DNA of 64,000 nucleotides from Gemmatimonas groenlandica (GTDB lineage: Bacteria; Gemmatimonadota; Gemmatimonadetes; Gemmatimonadales; Gemmatimonadaceae). The stretch is taken from the NCBI RefSeq assembly GCF_013004105.1, contig NZ_CP053085.1, positions 806,001 through 870,000 on the forward strand, read 5' to 3'. The notes under the pieces are model-generated. The model had not been told where the DNA came from, did no database searches, and saw only the letters and a list, made by a program, of their open reading frames with translations. Position numbers and translations under genes: made by a program. This document shows, one piece after another, positions 9,891-18,222 of this stretch (position 1 is its first letter; every line of letters begins with the position of its first letter).

Positions 9891-11330
9891 ATGAAATCGT
9901 ATCGTTTGTCCGTGCTCGCTGCCGTCGCGTTCGCCGTAGCCTGTGGTGCCGCGTCCAATCCGGACGTCGCGGCCTCGGCCGGCGACCAGCAGCTCTCCGT
10001 GACGCGCCTGGCGGACATCCTGGGCACTTCGCAGGCCCCGCTCGAAAAGGACGTCGCCCGTTCCATCGCTGAGCTCTGGGTGAATTACCAGCTCGTGGGT
10101 GTGGCGGCCGCCAAGGGCGACTCGCTCTCTGACAAGAAGACCATGGACGAGGCGCTGTGGTCGAACATCGACAACATCCGCGTCAAGAAGTTCTACGACA
10201 ATGTCTCGAAGGGCTGGGACACACTCACCCCGGGACCGGACGAGCAGCGCTATATGAATGGCGAGGCGCTGGCCGCCCGTCATATCCTCGTGAAGGTCGA
10301 TGCCAACGCGACGCCGGAGCAGAAGGTCGCGGCGCAGAAGAAGGCCGAAGGCATTCGTGCCGAAGCGACGACGGCCAACTTCACCAAGCTGGCCGCCAAG
10401 AGCGACGAGCCGGGCGCCGGCGAGCGTGGCGGTGACCTTGGCCTGTTCGGCAAGGGCATGATGGTGCCCGAGTTCGAGAAGTGCGTGCTGGCCATCAAGC
10501 CGGGCGAGATCGGACCGGTGTGCGCGACGTCGTTCGGGTTCCACGTCATCTACCGCTCGCCGTATGCCGACGTCGCCGCGAAGTTCGCGCCGGTCGCCAA
10601 GCAGCGGAACGTGCAGATCGCCGAGAGCACCTATCTCGCGAAGGTCGAGTCGTCGAACGGCGTCGAGCTGACGTCGGGCGCCGCCGTGAAGGCCAAGGCC
10701 ATCGCGCGCAACCCGCTCGGCTACGGCAAGGACAACGGCAAGCTCGCCACGTACAAGAGCGGCGAACTCACGGCGTCGGAATTCGCCAACTGGGTCGCGG
10801 CCTATCCGCCCAACTCGCAGATCCGCCCGCAGCTCTTGAACGCGCCGGATTCGCTGGTCGAGAAGTTCGTGCGTCAGATCGTGCGGAACGAGCTCGTGCT
10901 GCACCAGGCTGACAGCGCCAAGGCCACGCTCGATACCGCAGAACTGTCGAACCTGTACTTGAACTTCAAGAACGCCGTTACGCAGACCTGGAGCTCGCTC
11001 AACGTCGAGCCGTCGAAGCTCGCCGACAGCGCGAAGGCGGGTGGCGACAAGGCGAAGATCGCCGCCGCGCGTATCGAGTCGTTCTTCGACAAGCTGATCA
11101 AGAACGAAGTGCCGTTCGTGGACGTGCCGTACCCGGTCGCCCATGCGCTTCAGAAGAAGTTCGCGTTCTCGATCAACGACGCGGGCCTCGACAAGGTCGT
11201 CGAAAAGGCCAAGACGGTGCGTGCCACGTCTGATTCGCTAAAGGCCGGCAAGGGCGCCCCGGGCGTTCCGGCTCCGGGCGGCGCTCCGGCCCCGATGCCG
11301 ATGCCGACGCCTGACACCACCAAGAAGTAA
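9891..11330 (+). CDS. Lipoprotein parvulin-type peptidyl-prolyl isomerase
   Basis: 479 residues. The lipobox is VAFAVAC-G near residue 18, so it is a probable lipid-anchored periplasmic foldase. One parvulin (PpiC/rotamase) domain spans about residues 125-225: ARHILVKVD...ERGGDLGLFGKGMMVPEFEK...ATSFGFHVI. The rest is helical, like the SurA/PrsA chaperone arm, and the C-terminal tail is rich in Pro, Gly and Ala. I chose ATG 9891 because it opens directly into the signal peptide; upstream in-frame starts add unrelated sequence. It is followed 48 bp later by a second parvulin protein. Two Cys within the domain could form a disulfide. Role in outer-membrane protein folding is inferred. Confidence 0.9.
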   Translation: MKSYRLSVLAAVAFAVACGAASNPDVAASAGDQQLSVTRLADILGTSQAPLEKDVARSIAELWVNYQLVGVAAAKGDSLSDKKTMDEALWSNIDNIRVKKFYDNVSKGWDTLTPGPDEQRYMNGEALAARHILVKVDANATPEQKVAAQKKAEGIRAEATTANFTKLAAKSDEPGAGERGGDLGLFGKGMMVPEFEKCVLAIKPGEIGPVCATSFGFHVIYRSPYADVAAKFAPVAKQRNVQIAESTYLAKVESSNGVELTSGAAVKAKAIARNPLGYGKDNGKLATYKSGELTASEFANWVAAYPPNSQIRPQLLNAPDSLVEKFVRQIVRNELVLHQADSAKATLDTAELSNLYLNFKNAVTQTWSSLNVEPSKLADSAKAGGDKAKIAAARIESFFDKLIKNEVPFVDVPYPVAHALQKKFAFSINDAGLDKVVEKAKTVRATSDSLKAGKGAPGVPAPGGAPAPMPMPTPDTTKK

Positions 11331-11377
11331 GCGCGTTTTCAACGAACCCCTGGTCATCCGACCGGGTACTATACGGA

Positions 11378-12772
11378 ATGATGCCCAGACTGCTTTCTCT
11401 GCTGACCGGCGCCGCGATCATCGCGGCGCCGTTGTCGGTTACGCTGGCGCAGGACGCGCCGAAGCCTGCGCCGAAGGCGGCCACCGCCGATACGGTGCAA
11501 CCCAAAGGCTTGCCCGTCGACGGCATTGCTGCCGTGGTGGGCGATCAGGTCGTGCTGGTGTCCGAGGTGCTGGCGGCTGTGAACTCCGCCCGCTCGGCGG
11601 GAGCCAAGGTTGCGTCGGCGCAGGATCTCGTGAAGCTCGAGCAGGAAATCCTTCAACAGCTGGTGGAAGCCGAGCTTCTGGTCCAGAAGGCGAAGGAGCT
11701 CAAGGTCGAGGCCAACGAGGCCGAGCTTCAGCGCTCCATCGATGACAACGAGAAGCAGATCCGTTCGCAGTTCAAGACGGAAGCCGAGTTCAAGGCGGCG
11801 CTCAAGGAAGCGGGCTTCGGGACGGTCGACGAGTGGCGCAAGCTACAGAACGATCAGCTCAAGCGTCGTAACCTGCAGCAGGAAGTGGTCAGCAAGTTGA
11901 AGCGCGACGGCAAGATGACGGCGATCAACGTGACGGAAGCCGAGATCAACGAGGCGTTCGAGTCGAATCGCACCAAGCTGCCGCGTAAGGAAGCGCGCAT
12001 CGGCCTGCGTCAGGTTGTGCTGGCCACCAAGCCGTCGGAAGAATCCAAGAAGAAGGCGCGCGCCAAGATCGATTCGCTGCGCGCCGATCTCGACAAGCAC
12101 CCCGAAGACTTCGAGAACATCGCCAAGAAAGAGTCGATGGATGGCACGAAGGAGCTCGGTGGAGATCTCGGCTGGAATCGTCGCGGCCGCATGGTGCCCG
12201 AGTTCGATCGCATGATGTTCGCGCTCAATCCCGGCATCATCAGCCCGGTAATCGAAACGTCGTTCGGATATCACATCATTCGCGTGGATCGCGTGCAGCC
12301 GGCCGAAGTGAAGGCGCGCCACATCCTGATCCGTCCAAAGCTTGATACGGCCGATGAGCGGCGCGCCAAGGCGCTGGCCGACAGCATTGCCACCGTGTGG
12401 CGTGCTGGGGGCAGCTTTGATTCACTCAGCGTGAAGTTTCACGATTCGGCCGGCGATGAAGACAAGACCATTCCGGAGTATCCGCGCAGCCAGCTGCCGG
12501 AGCCGTATCGCAATGCGCTCGAAGGGAAGAAGTTGGGTGATATCATCGACCCGTTCCCGATGCCCGATCCGTCGGCCGGCGTGAACAAGTACATCATCGC
12601 GCAGGTTACGTTTCTCGACGACGCTGGCGAGTACACGCTCAAGGAAGTGCGTGAGCGGTTGCGGTCGCAGTTGTCCGAAGAGCGCAGCATGCGTCGCCTC
12701 ATCGACACGCTGAAGAAGCAGACGTATGTGTCCGTGCGCTACGATCCGTCGAAGCAGACGGTGACGCCGTAA
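11378..12772 (+). CDS. SurA-like periplasmic chaperone/peptidyl-prolyl isomerase
   Basis: 464 residues with a signal peptide ending near VTLAQ-DAP. A SurA-type N-terminal chaperone domain (VDGIAAVVGDQVVLVSEV, residues about 45-170) precedes two parvulin repeats. The first (about 205-310) has the canonical GGDLGW...MVPEFDRMMF...ETSFGYHII. The second (about 312-410) starts KARHILIRP but is degenerate. This matches SurA architecture (N domain, P1, P2, short C-terminal helix), though length and details differ from E. coli (428 aa). It is directly followed by pdxA, the same order as surA-pdxA in Enterobacteria. Its likely job is delivering outer-membrane proteins across the periplasm. Confidence 0.9.
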   Translation: MMPRLLSLLTGAAIIAAPLSVTLAQDAPKPAPKAATADTVQPKGLPVDGIAAVVGDQVVLVSEVLAAVNSARSAGAKVASAQDLVKLEQEILQQLVEAELLVQKAKELKVEANEAELQRSIDDNEKQIRSQFKTEAEFKAALKEAGFGTVDEWRKLQNDQLKRRNLQQEVVSKLKRDGKMTAINVTEAEINEAFESNRTKLPRKEARIGLRQVVLATKPSEESKKKARAKIDSLRADLDKHPEDFENIAKKESMDGTKELGGDLGWNRRGRMVPEFDRMMFALNPGIISPVIETSFGYHIIRVDRVQPAEVKARHILIRPKLDTADERRAKALADSIATVWRAGGSFDSLSVKFHDSAGDEDKTIPEYPRSQLPEPYRNALEGKKLGDIIDPFPMPDPSAGVNKYIIAQVTFLDDAGEYTLKEVRERLRSQLSEERSMRRLIDTLKKQTYVSVRYDPSKQTVTP

Positions 12773-12785
12773 GGCGGAGACCGTG

Positions 12786-13682
12786 ATGCGCCTCGCGCTC
12801 ACCCTCGGCGATCCCCGTGGCATTGGCCCGGAGATCGCCGCCAAGGCGCTCAGTGATCCGCGTATCGCGGCACTGGGCGCTTCGTGGTATGTGATCGGCC
12901 CAACGGGCACCCCGGTGCCGGTACACGAGTCGATCGGCGCGTGGGCGCCAACCGGCCACGCTGCCGCCGACGTCGCCCTGGCCGGGAAGCTGGCCGGCCT
13001 CGCCCTGGAGCGGGCCGCCCGCATGGCGCTGGCGGGAGAGCTGGATGGCATCGTGACCGCCCCGCTCGACAAGGCGGCGCTTCAGGCGGGCGGGTTCGAT
13101 TTCCCCGGTCACACCGAGATGCTGGCCGAGTTGGCGGGCGTACCGGCGACGATGATGCTGGCCTCCGATCGGCTGCGGGTGGTGCTGGCCACCACCCATA
13201 TCGCCCTGCGCGACGTGCCGGCGGCGGTGACCCGCGAGGCGCTGTTGCAGGCCGCGTACGCCACCCGTAAGGGGCTGCGCCACGACTTTGGGATCGCTGA
13301 GCCCAGGTTGGCCCTCTGTGCCCTCAATCCGCACGCCGGCGACAGTGGTCGGTTCGGGCGTGAAGACGACGACCTGCTGGCTCCCGTGGCCAAAGAAGCG
13401 GGCATGGCCGGGCCGTTCCCGGCCGACACCGTGTTCGTGCGCGCCATGCGTGGCGAGTTCGACGCCGTGATCGCGCCGTATCACGACGTCGGCATGACGG
13501 CGATCAAGGTGGCGAGCTTCGGGAGTGCGGTGAACGTCACGCTGGGTCTGCCCTTCGTGCGCACCAGCCCGGACCACGGCACGGCGCTCGATATCGCCGG
13601 GCAGGGCGTGGCCAGCGCAGAAAGCCTGATCGCGGCCATGCGACTGGCGGTGGACATGGTGGAGCGACGGCGAGTCGCCTAA
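12786..13682 (+). CDS. pdxA: 4-hydroxythreonine-4-phosphate dehydrogenase (PdxA)
   Basis: 298 residues; NAD-dependent oxidation of 4-phosphohydroxy-L-threonine in pyridoxal-phosphate synthesis. The family motifs are present: GDPRGIGPEIAAKAL at the N-terminus, PLDKAALQAGG, FPGHTEML with a metal-site His, NPHAGDSGRFGREDD, PYHDVGMTAIK, and TSPDHGTALDIAG near the C-terminus. It is somewhat shorter than E. coli PdxA (329). Start choice: ATG 12786 lies 6 nt after GGAG; the GTG directly before it (12783) is possible. It lies 13 bp after the SurA-like gene, so co-transcription is likely. Its stop codon lies in a 14-bp tandem duplication. Confidence 0.95.
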   Translation: MRLALTLGDPRGIGPEIAAKALSDPRIAALGASWYVIGPTGTPVPVHESIGAWAPTGHAAADVALAGKLAGLALERAARMALAGELDGIVTAPLDKAALQAGGFDFPGHTEMLAELAGVPATMMLASDRLRVVLATTHIALRDVPAAVTREALLQAAYATRKGLRHDFGIAEPRLALCALNPHAGDSGRFGREDDDLLAPVAKEAGMAGPFPADTVFVRAMRGEFDAVIAPYHDVGMTAIKVASFGSAVNVTLGLPFVRTSPDHGTALDIAGQGVASAESLIAAMRLAVDMVERRRVA

Positions 13683-13712
13683 GGCGAGTCGCCTAAGGCG
13701 CATCGGCTGAGG
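13671..13712 (+). repeat. 14-bp tandem repeat spanning the pdxA stop codon
   Basis: CGAGTCGCCTAAGG is repeated perfectly at 13671-13684 and 13685-13698, with a degenerate third unit (10 of 14 matches) at 13699-13712. The TAA stop of pdxA lies in the first unit. Confidence 0.9.
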
Positions 13713-13789
13713 CGCCAGGCGTCGTCACACGTCCGTTACCGAGTCCCCCCATTGTCTCTAAGTGCATGGCCCCATTAACTTTTAAGGCT

Positions 13790-15622
13790 ATGCAGATTCG
13801 TAACGTCGCCATCATCGCGCACGTCGACCACGGGAAGACCACCCTCGTCGACAAGATGCTCCGCCAGGCTGGAGCCTTCCGCGAAAATCAGGTCGTAGAA
13901 GAACGCGTGATGGATTCCAATCCGCTTGAAAAAGAGCGCGGAATCACCATTCTCGCCAAGAATACGTCGATCCGCTGGAACGACACGAAGATCAACATCG
14001 TCGACACGCCGGGCCACGCCGATTTCGGTGGTGAAGTGGAGCGCATTCTGCGCATGGTCGAAGGCGTCCTGCTCGTCGTGGACGCGTTCGACGGTCCGAT
14101 GCCGCAGACGCGGTTTGTGCTTCGCAAGGCGCTCGAACTCGGACGCACCCCGATCATCGTCATCAACAAGATCGACCGCCCCGGCGCCGATCCGTTACGT
14201 GTGCATGATGAAGTGCTGTCGCTGTTCATCGAACTCGAAGCGACGGAAGAGCAGCTGAACGCGCCGGTGGTGTACGCCAGCGCGAAGCAGGGTCTGGCCA
14301 CGATGGACATGGATGTCACTCCGGTCGATCTGCAGCCGTTGTATCAGACGATCGTCGACACCGTGCCGCCGCCGCCGTCGGACAGCGAAGGCACGTTCCA
14401 GATGCTCGTGTCGACTATCGAGTATTCGGCGTACCTCGGTCGTATGGCGATCGGCCGCGTGGAACGTGGCGTCGTGCACCTCGGCGATTCGGTCACGCTA
14501 TTGCCGTTCGAGAGCGACAAGCCGATTCAGCGCGGTCGCGTGTCGAAGCTGTACGGCTACGAAGGCCTCGAGCGCGTGGAAATTCAGGAGGCTTCGGCGG
14601 GCGAGATCGTGTTGCTGGCCGGCTTCGAAGATGTCGACATCGGCAGCACGCTCACCGATCCCGACCATCAGGAGCCGCTCCCCGGCATCAGCGTGGAGTC
14701 GCCCACGATCAGCGTCGACTTCGTGGTGAACAATTCGCCGTTCGCCGGCAAAGACGGCAAGTTTGTCACGTCGCGTCAGCTGCGTGAGCGCCTGTACAAG
14801 GAGCTCGAGCGCAACGTGGCACTGCGCGTCGAAGACAGCGATTCCACCGATGCGTGGAGCGTGTCCGGCCGCGGTGAATTGCACCTCTCCATTCTCATGG
14901 AGACGATGCGGCGCGAAGGCTTCGAATTTCAGGTGTCGCGTCCGAAGGTCATTCTGCGCACCGACGACAACGGCCAGAAGCTCGAGCCGTTTGAAGAACT
15001 CGCGATCGACGTGCCCGAGGAATACCTCGGCACCGTCATCGAGAAGCTCGGACCCCGCAAGGCCGAGATGATCGAGATGAAGAACCCGGGTCAGGGTCTG
15101 GTGCGCTTGCTGTATCGCGTACCGGCGCGTGGTCTGTTTGGCTACCGCAGCGAGTTCCTCACGGACACGCGCGGCACCGGCATCATGCACCACCGGTTCC
15201 TCGAGTATGGGGCGTGGGCAGGTCCGCTGTCGGGCCGTTCGCGCGGTGTGCTCGTGTCGATGGAAAACGGTACGATCATCGCGTTCGCTCTGTTCAGCTT
15301 GCAGGAGCGCTCCACGCTGTTCGTGACGCCGGGTGACGCGGTGTACGAGGGCATGCTGATCGGTGAGAACTCGCGTCCGGGCGACATGGACGTGAATCCG
15401 ACCAAGGAAAAGAAGCTCTCGAACATCCGTACCAAGTCGACCGACGAAAACATCACCCTCGAGCCGCCCCGGGAGATCACCCTCGAAAGCGCCCTCGAGT
15501 ATATCGAAGACGACGAGCTCATCGAGATCACCCCGCTCAACATCCGGCTCCGCAAGCGTCTCCTCTCCACGAGCGACCGCAAGCGGACCAACCGCGAGAC
15601 GAAACGGGAACGGACGGCCTAA
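13790..15622 (+). CDS. typA: Translational GTPase TypA/BipA
   Basis: 610 residues, a ribosome-associated GTPase for assembly and stress adaptation. Motifs: [17 protein letters not shown] (G1), [21 protein letters not shown] (G3), NKIDRPGA (G4). The C-terminal half has TypA features such as [15 protein letters not shown] and [18 protein letters not shown] prefer ATG 13790 ([15 protein letters not shown]), which gives a length close to E. coli TypA (607). An ATG 24 bp upstream (13766) is also in frame. It is encoded alone after pdxA. Confidence 0.95.
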   Translation: MQIRNVAIIAHVDHGKTTLVDKMLRQAGAFRENQVVEERVMDSNPLEKERGITILAKNTSIRWNDTKINIVDTPGHADFGGEVERILRMVEGVLLVVDAFDGPMPQTRFVLRKALELGRTPIIVINKIDRPGADPLRVHDEVLSLFIELEATEEQLNAPVVYASAKQGLATMDMDVTPVDLQPLYQTIVDTVPPPPSDSEGTFQMLVSTIEYSAYLGRMAIGRVERGVVHLGDSVTLLPFESDKPIQRGRVSKLYGYEGLERVEIQEASAGEIVLLAGFEDVDIGSTLTDPDHQEPLPGISVESPTISVDFVVNNSPFAGKDGKFVTSRQLRERLYKELERNVALRVEDSDSTDAWSVSGRGELHLSILMETMRREGFEFQVSRPKVILRTDDNGQKLEPFEELAIDVPEEYLGTVIEKLGPRKAEMIEMKNPGQGLVRLLYRVPARGLFGYRSEFLTDTRGTGIMHHRFLEYGAWAGPLSGRSRGVLVSMENGTIIAFALFSLQERSTLFVTPGDAVYEGMLIGENSRPGDMDVNPTKEKKLSNIRTKSTDENITLEPPREITLESALEYIEDDELIEITPLNIRLRKRLLSTSDRKRTNRETKRERTA

Positions 15623-15853
15623 GTGGCTGGCTGAGCCATCGGCGCGGCGTGAATGGTTCGTCATCGGACCGTTCCGCCGAGGTCCGCCGGTGGTCCGAGC
15701 AATTTTCTGGTTAGGCGCACACACTTTCGGGTTGCGCGACGGCGAGCGTCTGCCGATACTCCCGATCACGCCGTCTCGAAAACCTCGTTGCCGTTCGGCC
15801 ATCCGCAGCACGCGCGCGCGGAACACCATCACCACTCGCAGGAGAATCGTCCC

Positions 15854-16147
15854 ATGTTGGAGCAGTTCGGGTCGTCGTCGCTGGACGCGCTCGAAGAGAA
15901 GTTGCCGTCCTCGGTTTTTGCGCTGGCTGCCGACGACGAAGATTTCGACGACGAAGGTCTCGACGACGATCTCGACGAAGATGACGATGAAGATGATGAC
16001 GTCGACTTCGATGATGACGACGACGATGATGACGATGATGATGACGACGACCTCGATGATGACGACGAGGACGACGACGATGATGACGAGGACGAAGATC
16101 TGGATTTTGACGTCGATGGGTTCGACGATGATGATCCGGACGCGTGA
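15854..16147 (+). CDS. Small poly-aspartate acidic protein
   Basis: 97 residues. The first 26 form a possible amphipathic segment (MLEQFGSSSLDALEEKLPSS). From residue 27 to the end about four fifths of residues are Asp or Glu, including a run of about 14 Asp, broken by periodic Phe, Leu and Val. The only basic residue is Lys16; there is no Cys, Trp or Tyr. AGGAG lies 9 nt before the ATG. The poly-GAY coding strand spans about 15940-16140. It sits between typA and a tRNA gene. I recognise no family. A cation-binding, nucleic-acid-mimic or ribosome-associated role is conceivable. It may be low-complexity DNA that is coding by chance, but the RBS and clean start argue for a gene. Confidence 0.65.
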   Translation: MLEQFGSSSLDALEEKLPSSVFALAADDEDFDDEGLDDDLDEDDDEDDDVDFDDDDDDDDDDDDDDLDDDDEDDDDDDEDEDLDFDVDGFDDDDPDA

Positions 16148-16267
16148 GTGAGATGGACGAGCGATACTCCTGCGGGGTGTCGCTCGTCTGCCTTTCGGCC
16201 GCACTTGCCCCGAACGGTTGCTCGGGATACATTATGCGGCTCTGGCGGAGATGGTGAACTCTCCTTC

Positions 16268-16341
<74 letters not shown>

Positions 16342-16350
16342 CTGAACAGG

Positions 16351-16389
16351 AACGGCGGCGGCATCGGATCCCTCGATGCCGCCGCCGTT
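16351..16389 (+). terminator. Hairpin terminator after tRNA-Ile
   Basis: A perfect 16-bp stem (16351-16366 with 16374-16389) with a 7-nt loop, followed by TTGGTATT. It lies 10 bp downstream of the tRNA. The U-tract is short but the stem is very stable. Confidence 0.7.
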
Positions 16390-16406
16390 TGGTATTATCG
16401 TCGGAA

Positions 16407-17117
16407 ATGCCCAAGCGCTCCTGGTTCTTCGTCGGTATGGGCGCCGTGGCGCTCGGCGCGGTGCTGTTCGGATTTGGTCGTACGTACGTGGTCCCGATGT
16501 CTCGTGGGACCTTCGCGGCGCCGTGGGTGGTGCATCTCCACGGCGCGTTGGCGATGACGTGGGTGTTGCTGTTCCTCACGCAGCCACTGCTGGTGCGATA
16601 CGGAGCACTCTCAACGCACCGGCGCATCGGACGGCTCGGAGTGCCGCTGGCGATCGGTGTCGCGGTCACGATGCTGCCCGCGGGAGTGTTTCAGGCCACT
16701 CGCGACGCCGCCGCCGGAGCCGGCTCCACCGGCATCTCGGCGATGCTCGGCGTGCTGACCTCGGGACTGCTGTTCGTTGCGCTGGTGGTCGCAGGCATCA
16801 TGTCGCGCCGCGATCGCGAGGCGCACGCGCGATGGCTGCTGCTCGCCACACTGGTCGTGATCTGGCCCGCGTGGTTTCGTTTCCGCCACTGGTTTCCGGC
16901 GGTGCCACGCCCTGACATCTGGTTCGGCGTCGTGCTGTCGTATACCTGGATCGTGGTCGCGATGCTTCGCGACTGGCGCGCGCGCGGGTCCGTACACCCG
17001 GTGCTTTTATATGGCGGCGGTGCGGTGATCGCCGAGCAGGTGTTCGAAGTGCTGTCCTTCGACAGTGCGTGGTGGCGCGAGGCCGCGCAGCTGTTGTACG
17101 GCGCGCTGCACGGCTGA
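16407..17117 (+). CDS. Multi-pass integral membrane protein of unknown function
   Basis: 236 residues with about seven hydrophobic segments (residues about 7-25, 40-62, 75-93, 110-132, 142-165, 175-192, 205-222). Conserved-looking membrane histidines (VVHLHGALAMTW near residue 42 and STHRRIGRLG near 68) resemble the arrangement in DUF2306/cytochrome-b561-like membrane proteins, so heme or quinone binding is possible but unproven. ATG 16407 starts MPKRSWFF. It stands between the tRNA terminator and a convergent DUF1259 gene. Confidence 0.7.
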   Translation: MPKRSWFFVGMGAVALGAVLFGFGRTYVVPMSRGTFAAPWVVHLHGALAMTWVLLFLTQPLLVRYGALSTHRRIGRLGVPLAIGVAVTMLPAGVFQATRDAAAGAGSTGISAMLGVLTSGLLFVALVVAGIMSRRDREAHARWLLLATLVVIWPAWFRFRHWFPAVPRPDIWFGVVLSYTWIVVAMLRDWRARGSVHPVLLYGGGAVIAEQVFEVLSFDSAWWREAAQLLYGALHG

Positions 17118-17137
17118 ACCGCACACGTCGCCGCGCG

Positions 17138-18103
17138 CTATCTGGCCGCCGGTCTCGCTGTCTGGTCGAGTGCGGCGCGCAATCCCGCCGCCAAGGTGAC
17201 CGCGTTCGCGTTGGCCCAGAAGTGCATGAAGAACAGCCGCGGCGTCTCGTCGAGCATGTGACTATGCAGCGCCGTGACTTCGATACCGTGATCGCGAAGT
17301 GCACGAATGACCGGGTTCACCTCTGCCGCCGTCATCACGAAGTCGCCCGTGATGGCCGCCTTCCCGCCACCGGTGGGCTGAAAGTTCATCACCGTCGCCA
17401 CGCCCATCGACGGTGGTACTTCGACACCGTGGGCCACAATGCGTTCGGCGCGTGGCGCATTCACTTGATACACGCCGCCGTTCACTCGCCCGGCCACGCC
17501 GAGCGTTCTCGCGATGGCGGCGGTGTCCAGATCAAACGCCGCGGATGCGGGTGAGGTCGGTGCGGGAGCGGTCGGCGCGGTCATCGGTGTCTTGCTGGCG
17601 CCGATCGCGATGCGAATGGCGTTCGCGATCTTCACCGCGTCCCCGTGCGCATCGATGTGCATGTAAAGCACTCGCGGGTTTTCGCGAAGGACGTGCTGAT
17701 GCAGCGCCGTTTGCTCCACGCCGTTCTGTTGCAGCGCCAGCATGACCGGGCTGACCTCGTTTTCCGTGAGCACCAGATCACCCATCACCATGGTCGTGCC
17801 GCCGGCGTCCATCCGCTTGAACGCCACCCATGAGCCGAGAGCGAGCGTCGGCTTCAGTGTCACGCCGTCGGCAACGACCGTGAGATCGGTGCGGGGAAAA
17901 CCGAAGCGGAGCACGTCGCCGGGCTGCATGGCGCCTCGTCCGCCAAGTGCTTGTTGCACACTCGCCCACGTCGGGCCGCCATCAGCAGGAAGCGACATCA
18001 CCTGCGCTGCACCCGGCGTCGAAGCCGAGAGCGTGATGCCCAGCGCACCAAGTAGATGTGATCGAAACGTCATCCGGGCCGACTTCGCGTTGCGTCGCGT
18101 CAT
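17138..18103 (-). CDS. Exported protein with two DUF1259 (LppY/LpqO-type) domains
   Basis: 321 residues. The signal peptide region MTFRSHLLGALGITLSASTPGAAQ follows a short charged extension. Two tandem DUF1259 copies follow, about residues 45-165 and 190-315. Each has the pattern G...Y/VLRF..PR..L.V...GV...P....GSW.AF ... MGDLVLTENEVSPVM...L..NG.E.TALH.H.L.E.PR..YMH. The paired HxH / MHxxAxG elements suggest metal binding. ATG 18103 has AGAGG about 7 nt upstream, better than the TTG 15 bp further out. It is transcribed divergently from the DUF5916 operon. DUF1259 has no firm biochemical role. Confidence 0.85.
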   Translation of the reverse strand: MTRRNAKSARMTFRSHLLGALGITLSASTPGAAQVMSLPADGGPTWASVQQALGGRGAMQPGDVLRFGFPRTDLTVVADGVTLKPTLALGSWVAFKRMDAGGTTMVMGDLVLTENEVSPVMLALQQNGVEQTALHQHVLRENPRVLYMHIDAHGDAVKIANAIRIAIGASKTPMTAPTAPAPTSPASAAFDLDTAAIARTLGVAGRVNGGVYQVNAPRAERIVAHGVEVPPSMGVATVMNFQPTGGGKAAITGDFVMTAAEVNPVIRALRDHGIEVTALHSHMLDETPRLFFMHFWANANAVTLAAGLRAALDQTARPAAR

Positions 18104-18222
18104 GGCAGAACCTCTCAAAACCGAGCCGCGATCCGCGGCAGGAACAGGAACCAGTCGCCATACATCGCGTGTGGGGCCAGCGACTGAGATAACATAGCCG
18201 TAAGTTCGGGTCTAGCCCGTCG

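Noticed and set aside
16020-16100. Poly-GAY tract as a possible CRISPR or microsatellite
   Set aside because: It is an uninterrupted codon-biased Asp/Glu stretch with no spacer-repeat structure.
14498-16204. Long minus-strand open frame opposite typA and the acidic-protein gene, with Val/Ile-rich translation
   Set aside because: The hydrophobic run is the reverse complement of the poly-GAY tract and the rest mirrors typA; it has no domain or start signal of its own.
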